Assembly (NCBI GenBank): GCA_002786065.1
Contig: NHNY01000010.1
Location: 62,001-126,000, forward strand
From: Microcyclospora pomicola
Taxonomy: Eukaryota; Ascomycota; Dothideomycetes; Capnodiales
Length of the DNA: 64,000 bases
Reading direction: 5' to 3'
The notes under the pieces were generated by a model. That model worked only from the letters and a program-made list of their open reading frames with translations. It was not told the DNA's origin and did not search any database. Shown here piece by piece: positions 24,289 to 36,600 of the stretch. The translations under genes and the position numbers were made by a program. Each line of letters opens with the position of its first letter. Positions within the stretch are counted from its first letter, which is position 1.

Positions 24289-25750
24289 GATCACGTATGG
24301 ATGAGAAGGTGAAGCTGTGCAGGTCAAGATTGATCAGTACATGATGTGAGTAATGAAGTATGTTGGGTTGTCTATCACGAAAGATGCATTTCTCAGCAGC
24401 AAAACTGTACGTCTGTCGTCTGACGCCATCGCCAGGGCCTCGCCCGCCCACACATGTACCGGAACAACGACATGTGCGCAGACCCGCTCCACACGCACTA
24501 CATCTGACAATCAGATATATCAATCTATTTATGCGTGCGGTCGGCAGCTTCTAAGGTATAATGCCTTATGTCCTCGAATATGCTTGTGACGTTAGACCTA
24601 GTCGATAATACTGTCCAAGACAATCAAGCGGACCGCCACAGCAAGCCGCAAGTGATCGTCTTCTTCCTGTGGCTTGTTCAGATTGCACAAGGGCCCGACC
24701 ACAGTAGTCACCAACCTCGTCTTCTTCATTCGTGCGAAGATGCATATTGCTAGCGTAGGGTTAACGCACGCAGAAATACTCCTGTTCTGCTTGGTGATGG
24801 TGGCGCAGATCATGCGGATCCTCGAGTTCCGTCCTGGTCGGCAGATACCATGATGAACCTCCATGATCTGCCTCGGACTGGGACCTTGGAGTATGAGGGG
24901 AAAGTGATGAAGTTTGGAGTTCGGATGTGTTCACGAGAATTATCATGGTCAGGGCCCGGGCGCTGTAGGGACGGACCCTGCTTTGGGTTTCTTCAGGGCA
25001 CATGCCAACAGGATATCGCCGTAGTCCAGACTCCACGACGCATCAGCTGACGAGTTTGGAAGTGGTGAGTGGGCGACGCTGAACACGTCTGCAGGTCTAG
25101 TTGGATCCACGCTGCGCTACCCGTTACGAAATGCGTCCGGCCGACCTGTAGAAGTGAAGAGGCCAGAAGCCCGAAAGGGGCGGTCAACGGAGGGGATATG
25201 CGGTCAGCGATCAGGTTTCGAATTCAGATTGCACTGCACATCAAACACCATGTCATCATACAAAAGGGGTGTCGAAGTATGATAGCTTCCCCGAGCCAAG
25301 ACATACACTGTACCTATGTGAGAGATGCATACTTGGAAGAAGTATACAGTCGCAACCCTACGGACGCGGCACGGGTCTGTCCTGAAACTCGGCAAAAAGG
25401 TGGAGTCAGCATTCAGGTACACCGGCATCTCGTCGGCAGCATTGCTGCGTTGGGAGTGTACTGTAGTAGCGGATGGATCCAATAGAAGACAGTACGAAAA
25501 CGCATCAAGGATATAACGCAAAGTCTATGTGTCGGTCTACGGCTCTTCTCCTTTAGCTGGGGGCCCAATCCGCCATGACGTCCTATTGGTAGATCTCACA
25601 TGCTTGCGCGCGTGTCAGCCTGCATCCCTTCCGACGTGCTCCTGTTCCTGCGCATGTCACGTTACACCGTCCATACAGCCCGTCTCACACCACCGCCACA
25701 TATACCTCCACCACCTAAACACTTCCAGACTCCATGTATTAAAAGCCCGA
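24289..25750. other. 1.46-kb divergent intergenic region
   Basis: Serves the minus-strand cysA-like gene and the plus-strand coiled-coil gene. No gene found; open frames here are under 140 codons and look random. Promoter elements near the right end are listed separately. Confidence 0.55.
25565..25589. promoter_or_regulatory. CCAAT / ATGACGTC / ATTGG promoter cluster
   Basis: CCAAT (25565-25569), ATGACGTC (25575-25582) and an inverted CCAAT box (25585-25589) sit within 25 bp, about 165-185 bp before the ATG at 25751. CCAAT boxes bind the fungal Hap complex and ATGACGTC-like sites bind bZIP (CRE/ATF) factors. Function is inferred. Confidence 0.5.
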
Positions 25751-27202
25751 ATGGACCCATCACCCCTCCCACCGCCCTCCCCCAACCGCGAATCACACCT
25801 CGCCAGCGAACCCTCTCTTGCTCCGTCGCCAGCACTAGCAGCAAATGCCGCACCAGCATCAGCACCAGCAGCACCAGCAGCACCAGCAGATCTAAAACGC
25901 CCCAAGAGTCCTCCTCTTGCCTTTCAGCGAACCTCGAATGACTCTCTCGCCCACGATACCTTTCCAGACACGACCAACCCTCTACACTCCCACGACGATC
26001 ACGACCCTTCCGACACCCTCTCGCCAACAAGCAGCTCAAGAGTCATGGGTCGGTTATCTGGCGGCCACCTTCAGGTGATCGTAGACCAACAAGCGAATGC
26101 AATCCAATTGCTTCACCAGGCGTTCGCGGCCGAACGAAAAGTGTGGGATTTGGAGAGGGAGAGCTTGATGTTGCGGATCTTCAACCTGGAGCAATTGTTG
26201 AAGACTGGTGACCACCATAGGTTCGTGTTTCGGAGTAAAGTATGGCTTGATCATTTCCACTGACGTTGCTCCAGTCCGGCAAAGTCACCAGTACATTCGC
26301 CTGGCCTCACCTCGCCTCAGTCACGTTCATTAAGCAATGGACCAAGACTACCAAGCATCGCCGAAGACGAGAACCTGTCACACTCGAGATCCAGCGAAGC
26401 TGATTTGCCCGCCATACACACTCACTTCTCTGAGTTACAACTCCCCCGATCATCTGTATCCTTTCCGAACGATCCGGCTTCTCTTGTGATTGAAGAGGAT
26501 CCGGCTGCGCCGACTTCAACCCAGCAGGCATCGTCTCCCTTGCCCATGGCAAACCGAATGCTCGCTGGTCACACACCACCAAAGTTTTCGAGGCCGCCTA
26601 CACCACCTCCTCAAAAGATGACAATGGATGGTATTGAGGATACGCCGACCCGGCACAACACACACATCAACACATACTTGACAAAGAGTAATGACGAAGA
26701 GGAGGAGCTTACCTTGAGAGGACCATTGAACTTGCCGGAGCTTCCGACACTTCCGGATGAAACGAACTTCACCCTTGACGCACTGTCTATGAGGCTTCAG
26801 CAGTTGAAGGATCACCCAGAAGCCAGCACTCCAATGGTGGTAGCACATCCCAGCCCCGGCATGGTGTCACCGGCGAACGAACCAGCGAACGAGGAGCTGT
26901 CGCAACCAGAGAGGTGAGAAGATTGCGCGACGCTGCGAGAACGACTGATACTAACTTTCACATACAGGCATTCGAATGGCGAGCCAGCATCAACGTGTAC
27001 CCGCACTTTCGACTCACATCACTCACTATCTGGCCGGAGTTCGAACCTTTCCCCGACCAACGGTGCAGCCCTTTCACACCAGGGATCGCATGAACAGCAG
27101 ATCCATTCTTCTTTCGAGCAAGGCGGCATCAAGCTGAAGAAGAAGGCCAGCACGAATTTTGGCGTTCCCTTTGGCCAATTAGGCGGATTTGGAAGGTTAT
27201 GA
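25751..27202 (+). CDS. Unknown fungal protein with central coiled coil
   Basis: Not recognised. Exons 25751-26220, 26275-26913 and 26968-27202 give 447 aa; the second intron carries a CTAAC branch site. The N-terminus is Pro/Ala/Ser-rich. Residues about 98-150 form one confident helix or coiled coil (HLQVIVDQQANAIQLLHQAF onward to LRIFNLEQLLK). The middle is Ser/Pro-rich with many SP/TP sites, an acidic DEEEE stretch and an LPELPTLPDETNF segment. The C-terminus ends in a basic patch followed by a Gly/Phe-rich tail (KLKKKASTNFGVPFGQLGGF), compact enough to look conserved. No membrane segment. It might be a scaffold or phosphorylated regulator, but nothing here proves a function. Confidence 0.8.
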
Positions 27203-29291
27203 GACGGCTCTCTTTCCAGATTGTCGGCCGCCACGGCATATCATCATCATCAAAACGTCTTTAGCACCACCAGTCACGACGAATTTCTCATTTGTGTAGC
27301 TTTCGCATCCTTGCGTCAGCATTCTTGCATCAAGAGCAACCCCAGCGTTCCGGTTGGGCAACGAAATGGTTTCCCCAACTGCAGTTCAAAAGATGCATTG
27401 TCCTGTCAGCATCTGATTCGGTGGAACGACAGGGACAGGAAGAAGGACATTGCATACTTCCATCCCTTCCACCCAAATGGCGCAATATGTCGCAAGCGGC
27501 CCCTTGAGGAAAACAAGGAATCTGGCGCGCACATCGGAGCAAGAAATCCAATCCACTGGCTTCTTTTAGTATTAGAGATACCCCCCCCTTTGCATACCGT
27601 AAGGTTCTACCTTACCATCTTTCCACTTTACGTAGGTCTGGATAGAAAATATTGGATGTCAGAGACGCATGGCCGAGAAGTGGGCGTGCCATGGCATTCA
27701 CTTTCTACGTCGTTTGCCTTTCCATCTCAATATTTCGGTCGTGTCCTATTTTGTCGTGGTGTGACGCTCGCAGCTCTGTAATGCTGTAACGTCTCGATAA
27801 AGCTGTCCTGGAAACCATCTGGCTTTGAGGTAAATTTTACTTCCGTGGACATTGCGCAAGGAGGAGGAAGACCCTCCACTTGCCTCACCTTACGCTGCAA
27901 GCTGCCCAATCGTCCCGCCGCCGCGTCAGCTAGGTCTTGCTTCTTGGTTCCCTACATGTAGTTTTCTAGAAGAGAGGAATGGTCGAAGAATATTTCGAAT
28001 ACGAGAGTAGACCGGACTTCACTACAGTGTTCTGTTCTCCTCCTCGACGCTGTCTTACAATGAATATCGCCTTGTGACACTGAGCACTACATTTCCCTTG
28101 TAGTAACTTGACCAGGCAGGCCTGCATCACACATTCCTGACATGAATGTCAACGTACGGCGCACAGCTCTAGACATCGGTGCAGCACACCCACGGGATCA
28201 GCAGAAGAAGAAGACGAAGCAGAAGACGTGTCCTCCAAAATCCCAGCCTGCGCGACCAGTGCGACGCTGATGCGACGACCCCAGCTGCCGTGCGACTACC
28301 GCCCACCAACAAGAGCCCTGCTACTACAGTAGTACTCAAGTCGTGCCATCGATCCTTGCATACCTCCATCGTCCAGTGGCATCCATGCATGGCATCTCAC
28401 TGCCGCTCGCCCGATCCAGATCCAGATCTACCTTGCCTTGCGTACATGAACCTCCTACTGCTTACCTACCTACCTGCGTAAGGAAACTCACCTGCGTTTC
28501 ATCCTATCCACATCCTGCATACGGTACGCGCGCGCGCTGATGAAACAGCGACGATCCCTTCCCCCGTTGATCGATCCTTGTGTCGCCTTGTTGCGCCTCA
28601 GGCGTGCAGCGTGCAGCTTCCTCGTCGGTACGACACGCGTACGCCGGATCATCGCATAGCTATCCACTGAGTGGAGAACAGGGAACACGTCCGCCAGTCG
28701 TGCGTTATGCTGCATGTTTGAGTAATGTAAATCTACAGTAGGTAGGAAAAGGTAGATGTGCGGCAGTTCATTCGGAGTCCTTTCCTTCGTGGGGATCTGT
28801 CAGATCTGACATTGGAATTTGGGAGGCTCGCTTGGGAGGTTGGCTTGATCTTGCTGTGCCTGTCTGGAGTAGGGGAGGGTAGGTAGGAATGCGGCGTGTT
28901 TCACTTGCTCGCTGCTTTCTGGTTACTGTACTTTCGCTTTCCGTGCACACGACCTGTGATCCTGTCGTTGCTCATCTTTCCTTGGCCTCTTCGCTATCGC
29001 TATCGATTGGGGAGGAAAGCGCGGGAAGGACGGACTCGAAAGGATCACATGCGATGAAAGCAAACGGAGTACGCTCGTCGCTTGCTGTGTCGTAGTCGTT
29101 CCACACAGTCTTTGTACGGACTATCGAGACTCGCTCGCTTCCAGCTTCGTGTCTGCTTCGTCGTCATCTCACGAAGTCGACACTACTTACTGCTGTCACA
29201 TCTTGACTGAGGGAAGTCGCTGGCCGATACCTGACCACCAGATCACACATTTCAACCCAGAAGAGTGTACGACGATACAACAAACGCAACC
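27203..29291. other. 2.1-kb intergenic region
   Basis: 3' flank of the coiled-coil gene and upstream region of the small secreted protein gene. I see no gene. It includes a C8 run near 27582, a short TACC repeat near 28464-28476 and pyrimidine-rich tracts. A 186-codon frame (27221-27781) was rejected. Confidence 0.5.
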
Positions 29292-29634
29292 ATGCGCTTT
29301 CTCAACACCACAGCATTGCTCATCTCATGCTCGTGGCTAGCCTCCGCATCGCCGCTACCATCAATCGAGGAAATCGAGAAGAAATGGGCCGAAGGCCAGA
29401 CGGAGGTATGTTCACCATGCCCGTCATCTGAATTCTCTATCACAACTGACCTTCCATCCATCGCAGGCTCAAATCCACGGTCCCGACAACTTCCAAGCCG
29501 CCACGCCCGCCTGGCCGATCTTACGTCCGCGAGCAGCACGCTCAGACCGGCTGGAGTTCGCGACGTCGCTCGACGACCGGACTCGACAGGCGCACGGTCG
29601 ACGGACGCTGGAGTCGTATGAGACGGAGCAATAG
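29292..29634 (+). CDS. Small secreted protein, 93 aa
   Basis: Not recognised. Exon 1 (29292-29405, 38 codons) and exon 2 (29467-29634) splice in frame across a 61-nt intron. The start MRFLNTTALLISCSWLASAS reads as a signal peptide with likely cleavage after about residue 20. The mature part (about 73 residues) has no Cys, starts with PLPSIEEIEKKWAEGQTEAQ and contains HGPDNFQAATPAWPILRP, then an Arg/Glu-rich tail ending SYETEQ. Size and signal fit a fungal secreted effector or a cell-surface peptide, but absence of Cys is atypical for apoplastic effectors. The signal peptide plus a clean splice is the support for it being real. Confidence 0.7.
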
Positions 29635-30397
29635 GTGGCGGGGTGGTTGTTTTGTTTGCGTAGCGTTGGGGGGCATGGGCAGGGCGTTTGGCGTTTGTGA
29701 CGATGGCATGGGCAATGGATTGCAGTGATCTTGGGAACGACTTTCTTACAAGGGGTTGGGTGGTGATCTGGACTTGAACCTTGAGTGAACTTGATCATAG
29801 CTTGGTCACTTACTTTTTGATATAGCAAGACATGATGATGTGCTTGCTGAGTATGCATGGTCTCGACGAAGCAGTGATCATTGTAGTATCCTAGTACGAT
29901 GCAGAATGAAGTTTAACGGTGTCCATCATGTCCTGTGTTTCGGTATCTTGATCGAAGATTGATGTCTGTTATGTTGAGTTCTTTGTTATATTTTGAACTG
30001 ATCGATTGGCGTGGCTTGAAGCCAATGCGGGCATGGTGGGGCAGGTCAACTGCGTCGAGATCACACCTCTCAATACGGACTCCCCTGGTCACTGAGACGA
30101 TTCAAGAAGAGAGTGCTGTGCTGAGATATTCATGACGATGAAACTCATGTCTCTCTACACTCAATGGCATGAATAGGTCTGCAGTATGGTTGTAGGTATA
30201 GAAAAGGATGTCTGGGGAGGGGTGGAGTCTGTGACATGTCGTTGGATTCCCGCCTCGGTAGACTAGAGCTACAGGTAGTAAAGTCATGTACCTTACCATG
30301 CATATCACAGCGTCAACACAGTCCATTCATACTTATATCCTGCCCATCACGACGGATCTGAAATCGCCGTGAAAAAACCGACACATCTCACCTCGCC
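29635..30397. other. Intergenic between secreted protein and F-box/TPR genes
   Basis: No gene or distinct element seen in these 760 bp. Confidence 0.5.
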
Positions 30398-31687
30398 ATG
30401 GCCGAGAGTCGCTTCCTCACCATTCCTCCCGTGCGTATCCCATTCCCCATCACCCCACTACCGCCACGGCGAGAACCCCCGCTTACCATTCCCGCCTCTC
30501 TCTCCCTCTAGGAACTCCGCGAACTCATCTACCGCGAAATCCTGCACCCGGACGCCAACCGCATCCACCTCGACGACGAGTACACGAGCTATTCCTTCGC
30601 CGCGGCGCTCGTGCTGTTCCGCCTCAACCGGCAGATCCACCACGAGGCCCGCAAGGTATTCTATGACCTCAACGCCTTCGTGCGCATCGAGACGCCCTGG
30701 CCCGAGGCGCAGCAGCATGTGTGGAGCCAGGGACAGGTGCCCGCGGTCGTGACGGGCACGCGCGCGCTGGCGTTCGACAAGCACGGCCTGACGGTGCGAG
30801 TCGAGGCGCTGCATGACTCGCAGCTGTGGGCCGACGAGCGGCCGTTCGTCATCTTGCTCGACGATCTGGAGAAGTTCACGCGCGCGTGGCAGTATACGAC
30901 GTTGTCGCATTCGATGCTGAATCCGGCGCTGGGGTTAGTCTTGCGGCTGCGGGATCCGTTCGCGGCCGAGTGGGAGGAGAAGAGGATCCCCAAGGCGTTA
31001 CAGCGGCGCATGCTCTTGCCGTTTGGCATGGTTAAGAATCTGGGGGATGTCACAGTCACAGGGGACCCGCCCCCGTTTGCATCCGTGGAGAAGGAGCTGA
31101 GGGATGCGCTCGCGGAGCCGTATGCGCGGCCGGAACAGTGCTTGCAGGAAGCGATGAAGTGCAAACTGCAGGGCAACGAGGAGTTGAAAGCGGGGCGGTA
31201 TGAGGAGGCGCTGGCATGCTACAAGCAGGCATGGCTGGCGATCCACATCGTCGTCACGGGCAGCCAGCGTCACATCCACGCCGACGAGCACTTCAACGTC
31301 GAGCTCCGCGAGCCGCCGTTCGTGGGTAAGAACGGCTTGTCCGAACGACTGATACTTCGTGTGCAGCTGGTGGCCAACACCTGTCAGGCTTACCTGAAGC
31401 TGCAGGATTACGAGCAGTGTGTGTTCTGGGGCATGCGCAGCATCAACATGCTCCGCGAGGCGATGGGGGCGGAGCCGAATAGTGACATCCCGCCTGAGGA
31501 CGAGGCGATTGAGGGCTTTCCAGCGGCGGCGGAGATGGGCAAGGTCTACTACCGCACCGCCGTGGCGAAGAAGGAGCTGGACGAGCGCAGTGAAGCGAGG
31601 AAGCTGTTGCGAGTCGCGGCTATCTACCTACCACGCGACGAACTGGTTCGCAAGGAGATCGCGGCCGTGGCGCTACGGTTGGGATGA
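30398..31687 (+). CDS. F-box-like N-terminus plus TPR protein
   Basis: 402 aa from exons 30398-30430 (11 codons) and 30512-31687. The first intron falls inside the motif FLTIPP^ELRELIYREIL, a start widespread in fungal F-box-like or 2EXR-type proteins. Residues about 230-390 hold tetratricopeptide-like helices: KLQGNEELKAGRYEEALACY is a textbook TPR A/B pair, with later pairs around QLVANTCQAYLKLQDYEQC and AEMGKVYYRTAVAKKELDE. This layout resembles co-chaperone TPRs that clamp Hsp90/Hsp70 tails, but clamp residues cannot be judged by eye. No membrane segments. Role (SCF adaptor or chaperone adaptor) is unassigned. Confidence 0.85.
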
Positions 31688-33630
31688 TAATGAGAATGTA
31701 TACATATATTCAAGACAGATGCATGTTTTCATCCTGTGGAGGAGGTGAGGTCCAAAGTACCTCCATTAGCGGCGCTGGTTCCCGAACCAGTCAGGGCAAA
31801 GCTGGAAATGCTGCCTGAGCGCATCTAGCGATTGTTGTCAAGACGCGTTTGCGAATGCTCGTGAAAGCCCCTCCATGTCTTCGAGACACAGAAAGCCGCA
31901 TGTGAAAGTTGGGGTCGTGGGGCATGGGGAGTAGCGCCGGGTGGGTCCGGTGCTAGTGACGAATTTGCTCCAGTGCACGCGAGTGTCACGATTCGCCATG
32001 GCCCATTGCCAGTTCTTCACTTGTCGATATCGAAGACTCACTTCATTGCAACTGTCTGCGATATGTATCTGCAAGGTACTCTACGGAAATAAGATCACAT
32101 GTTCATGCTTTTCGTCAATGTTCTTGTACGCCATCCTGACTCGATGAGACATTGGAATTCGACTCGGACCCCGATTAGTGCCGGCCTCCGAGATGGCAAA
32201 AGGTCGATCCTAAGTGGCGTTCCTACATACATACGTCCATGGCGACGAACTCGGTAGCGGAACGAAGGATATATTTGCTGCATTGTTATCTCGAGCTAGA
32301 AGGAACGGGCGAATGTGCCAAAGTGAAACTGCACAATCGAGATGATGTGCTGTAAGATGGCTGACGTAGAGGCAGGAATGTATGGAATACCTTATGTGCA
32401 AACCCCGGGCAGCACTTTTGACCATGATTACCTACATACGGTACATATGGAATCATAGCTTCCCTTATGCAGAATAGGGGAGCCCAGCAAAAGCATGTGT
32501 ACATGGCAACATGTATCCCGTATTTGGCGGCACCTAACGGGCTTGGCTGGCTATACGCATGAAAGATCAGGAGAAGTCCAGATATAGACGCTGATGACTG
32601 GGGAAAGCGGATGCTGGCGGACTGCAGGAATTCTTCATCTTGTGCCATGCAAGGAGCTGACGACACAACATCGACAGGGATGCAGTGAGAGGACGAGTGT
32701 TGCGCTGGAGAGATGGAGTTTTTTGTTGCGAAGGTTCACCGGAGGTTGTTGCTGATGCGTTAGAAGGGCCGGTATCCAGGAGCGTCATGAACAATTATTA
32801 GTCCGTAAAAGCCGCTACAAGCTGCACAGCTGTTGCTGGACATATACTTGAGTCCACCGGCACGGTATGCTATCGTCTTCATATTTCAGGATCCTCGTGG
32901 TCCTTGCATGTGTCTGCAATGTCGTTCACCGACAATGGTTGCGTGATTACTGGTCGAGTAGAATAGATAGAGTGGCTGTACGAAGGAAGCAGGAGGATTG
33001 GTAAGACGGGCAAGGATACATGCCATGTACGGTACCTCAGCTTCCCTAGCGACACGCCTTTCCGCCGCCGCCTCACTACTCTGCGCATCATTCCTCAGCC
33101 TTCCGGATCTACCCATCATCATCAACAACAACCTCAACACTGGATGAATCTAGATACTGCTGTAGACCGACCACCGTATTCGATTTCTTCATCGTGAGGA
33201 CCGTCAGAATAGATCGTATGGTCTACGCCGTCTAAGTCCGGGCCTTGGTCCTGTTTCATGCAATTGACATTGATCGGCTTAATAATCCCCGGAAGCTCCG
33301 TGTGTACAGCCGGCATCATTCCTACGTGGAAGAACCCTGGAGCCCTTTCTGACCACCTCACATACTGTCCTGCGCCTTTTCCCGACCCCATCCACGTGTT
33401 GCCTCACACACACACGACACCCACCTCCTTCCCTTCCGTCCGCCCACCCTCACCAGGCCTCTCGTCGACACCGTCCGTGCCATCTCCTACATGCCGGTCA
33501 TTACAAAGGGGACAGCACGCTAGGAGGAAGTCGTGCGCGCACCCCCGAGCGCCGGCAGGCCGTCTCACTCGCATGAGACACCCTCTCGTTCCATCCGGCA
33601 ACATACCAGCGGACGCTGCAGGCTCGCAGC
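31688..33630. other. 1.9-kb upstream region of the flippase gene
   Basis: No gene recognised. The last 300 bp are pyrimidine-rich and are probably the flippase promoter and leader. An ATG frame at 33258-33656 overlaps the flippase start out of frame; it matters only if transcription starts before 33258. Confidence 0.5.
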
Positions 33631-36600
33631 ATGGCGATCACGTTCGCGGCGGGTGAAGACGGTGAAAATGCGCCCACGGCATCCAACCCCGTGAAGCGCA
33701 TGCGATGGGCCACCCAACGAGCCCCCGGCCGGAAAGGCTCCACGAAGCGCCGCTCCATCTTCAATCGCAACGCCACGCGACAACGCGACATCGAGAAGAA
33801 CCGCGACTCAATCGCGACTGACCCTGATTTGCGCAAGGATGGGGAGGATGAACAGGCTGGGGAGACCGACGACAACGATGGCATCGGCAGGTCGATATAC
33901 TTCAACTCGCCTCTACCAGCCTCAGCGCGTGACGAGGACGGCCGTCCGCTGCAACACTACAAGCGGAACAAGATCAGGACGGCAAAATACACGCCCATCA
34001 GTTTCGTCCCCAAGAATTTGTGGTTTCAGTTTCACAATATTGCGAACATCTATTTCCTCGCCATCATTGTTCTGGACGTACGTCTTATCCTGTTTCCCAC
34101 CGCTGCATTGATTCTCTTGAACTGACCATCACACTTCTAGGCGTTTTCGATTTTCGGCGCAACAAATCCGGGTCTGTCAGCCGTGCCGCTGATCGTCATC
34201 ATTGTCATCACAGCCATCAAGGACGGCATAGAAGATTGGCGGCGGACGGTCTTGGACAACGAGCTCAATAATGCACCCGTGCATCGCTTGGTCGACTGGG
34301 AGAACGTCAACACCGCGGAGGAAAAGGTCAATTTATGGCGGAAGTTCAAGAAGGCGTGCACGCGAGGTTTGCTTGCGACCTGGAGAATGATGAAGTCGCG
34401 CAAGGCGAAGAAGCAGGACAAGGGCAAAGGAACGCGGGACCAGAACTTGGACAGCAGTCTGGCCGCGGACGACCGAAGACGGAGCATTGCGAGTGAAATT
34501 TACGACGAGCCTGGCGAAGACATCAACGGGGATGTCGAAATGACACCAGTCCCGTCGCCCACGTACGGACATGCTCAGGCTGATGATATGGCAAAGAACC
34601 AGCATGGGATGGCCTTGGAAAACAGTGCCGCAGCGCCTACGGATGCCCATCAACGACTTCAGGTCCCCGGCTCTCAGCAGGCCAAAGCGGATGCCCCTGT
34701 GCACGCCAAAAGATTCTACGGCAGTCTTATCGATCCAAACGAGGACGCACAAGAAAAGGCGCGGTTCAAGCGAGAGCACTGGAAAAGCGTCCAAGTTGGT
34801 GACTTTGTGCGGCTGTACAATGAAGAGGAAGTGCCGGCAGATATTGTCGTGCTATCAACAAGCGATGCCGATGGCGCTTGCTACGTTGAAACCAAGAACC
34901 TGGACGGTGAGACCAACTTGAAAGTGCGAACAGCCCTGCACTCTGGACAACAAGTGAAACGTGCCAGGGATTGTGAAAGGACGAAATTCGTGCTGGAAAG
35001 TGAGCCGCCTCATGCAAACCTCTACGCATACTCTGGAGTTGTGCGGTGGATGCAGCACGATCCAAAGGATCCATCGGGAGAGCCGAAGCCAATGGCAGAA
35101 CCTGTCTCAATCAACAATATGCTCCTCCGTGGCTGCACAGTGCGGAACACCGAATGGGTGCTAGGCGTGGTGGCGTTCACTGGTGAAGAGACCAAGATCA
35201 TGCTCAACTCCGGTATCACCCCCAGCAAGCGAGCCCGCATTACCAAAGATCTCAACTGGGACGTCATCTTCAACTTCATCATCCTGTTCATAATGTGTCT
35301 GGTCGCTGGTATTGTTGAAGGCACGACATGGGGCAAAGGCGACGAATCTCTCAATTTCTTCGAGTTCGGCAGCTATGGTGGAACACCTGCGCTCAACGGA
35401 CTGATCACTTTCTTCGCCGCACTCATCCTGTTCCAGAATTTGGTCCCCATCTCACTTTACATCTCGTTGGAAATCATCCGTACCGCGCAGGCATTCTTCA
35501 TCTTCTCGGACACCTTCATGTACTATGAAAAGATCGACTATCCCTGCACGCCGAAGAGTTGGAATATCTCGGACGATCTGGGACAGATCGAGTACGTGTT
35601 CAGTGACAAGACGGGAACGCTGACACAAAACGTGATGGAGTTCAAGAAGTGTACGATCAATGGCGCACCCTACGGCGAGGCTTATACAGAAGCCTTGGCG
35701 GGCATGCAGAAGCGACAGGGTATCAACACTGATGAAGAGGGAGCCAGGGCCAGAGAGCGCATTGCACAAGATCGTGTGGTCATGCTCGAAGACATTCGCA
35801 AGATGCATGACAATCCGTATCTCATCGATGACGAATTAACGTTTGTCGCTCCGGACTACATTCGCGACTTAGGAGGTGCCAGTGGGCAGGCACAGAAAGC
35901 AGCTTGCGAACATTTCATGCTTGTTCTAGCACTGTGCCATACCGTCATCACCGAGAGAACTCCGGGCAATCCTCCGAAGATCGAGTTCAAGGCTCAAAGC
36001 CCTGACGAGGCAGCTCTGGTGGCCACGGCCAGAGATATGGGGTTCACAGTCCTTGGCCGATCTAACGAAGGCATCATCATCAACCAACTTGGCACTGAGA
36101 TCGAATACACCGTTCTCAACACCTTGGAGTTCAATTCCACCAGGAAGCGAATGAGTGCCATTATGCGTATGCCTGATGGCAGGATATTCCTCTTCTGCAA
36201 GGGTGCTGATAGCATCATCTACTCTCGACTGAAGCGTGGTGAGCAAGCCGAGCTGCGTAAATCTACGGCTGAGCACCTCGAAATGTTCGCCCGGGAGGGT
36301 CTGCGTACGCTCTGTATTGCAGAACGTGAGCTCAGCGAGGACGAATATCAACGATGGAGTGTGGAGCACGACCTGGCAGCTGCAGCTGTGCAGGATCGTG
36401 AGGAGAAGCTGGAAGCCGTGTCTGACGCCATTGAGCGTGATCTGACCCTCATCGGTGGTACTGCAATCGAGGACAGACTTCAGGACGGTGTACCGGACTC
36501 TATTCAGTTGCTTGCACAAGCAGGTATTAAGTTGTGGGTCTTGACTGGTGACAAGGTTGAGACTGCCATCAACATCGGTTTCTCGTGTAATCTGCTGGAT

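Noticed and set aside
27221-27781. 186-codon frame after the coiled-coil gene
   Set aside because: Lies just past the stop, has no recognisable sequence, and fits a 3' flank.
33258-33656. 132-codon frame overlapping the flippase start
   Set aside because: Different frame, Pro/Ser/Arg-rich leader-like translation; kept only as a possible upstream ORF in the intergenic note.
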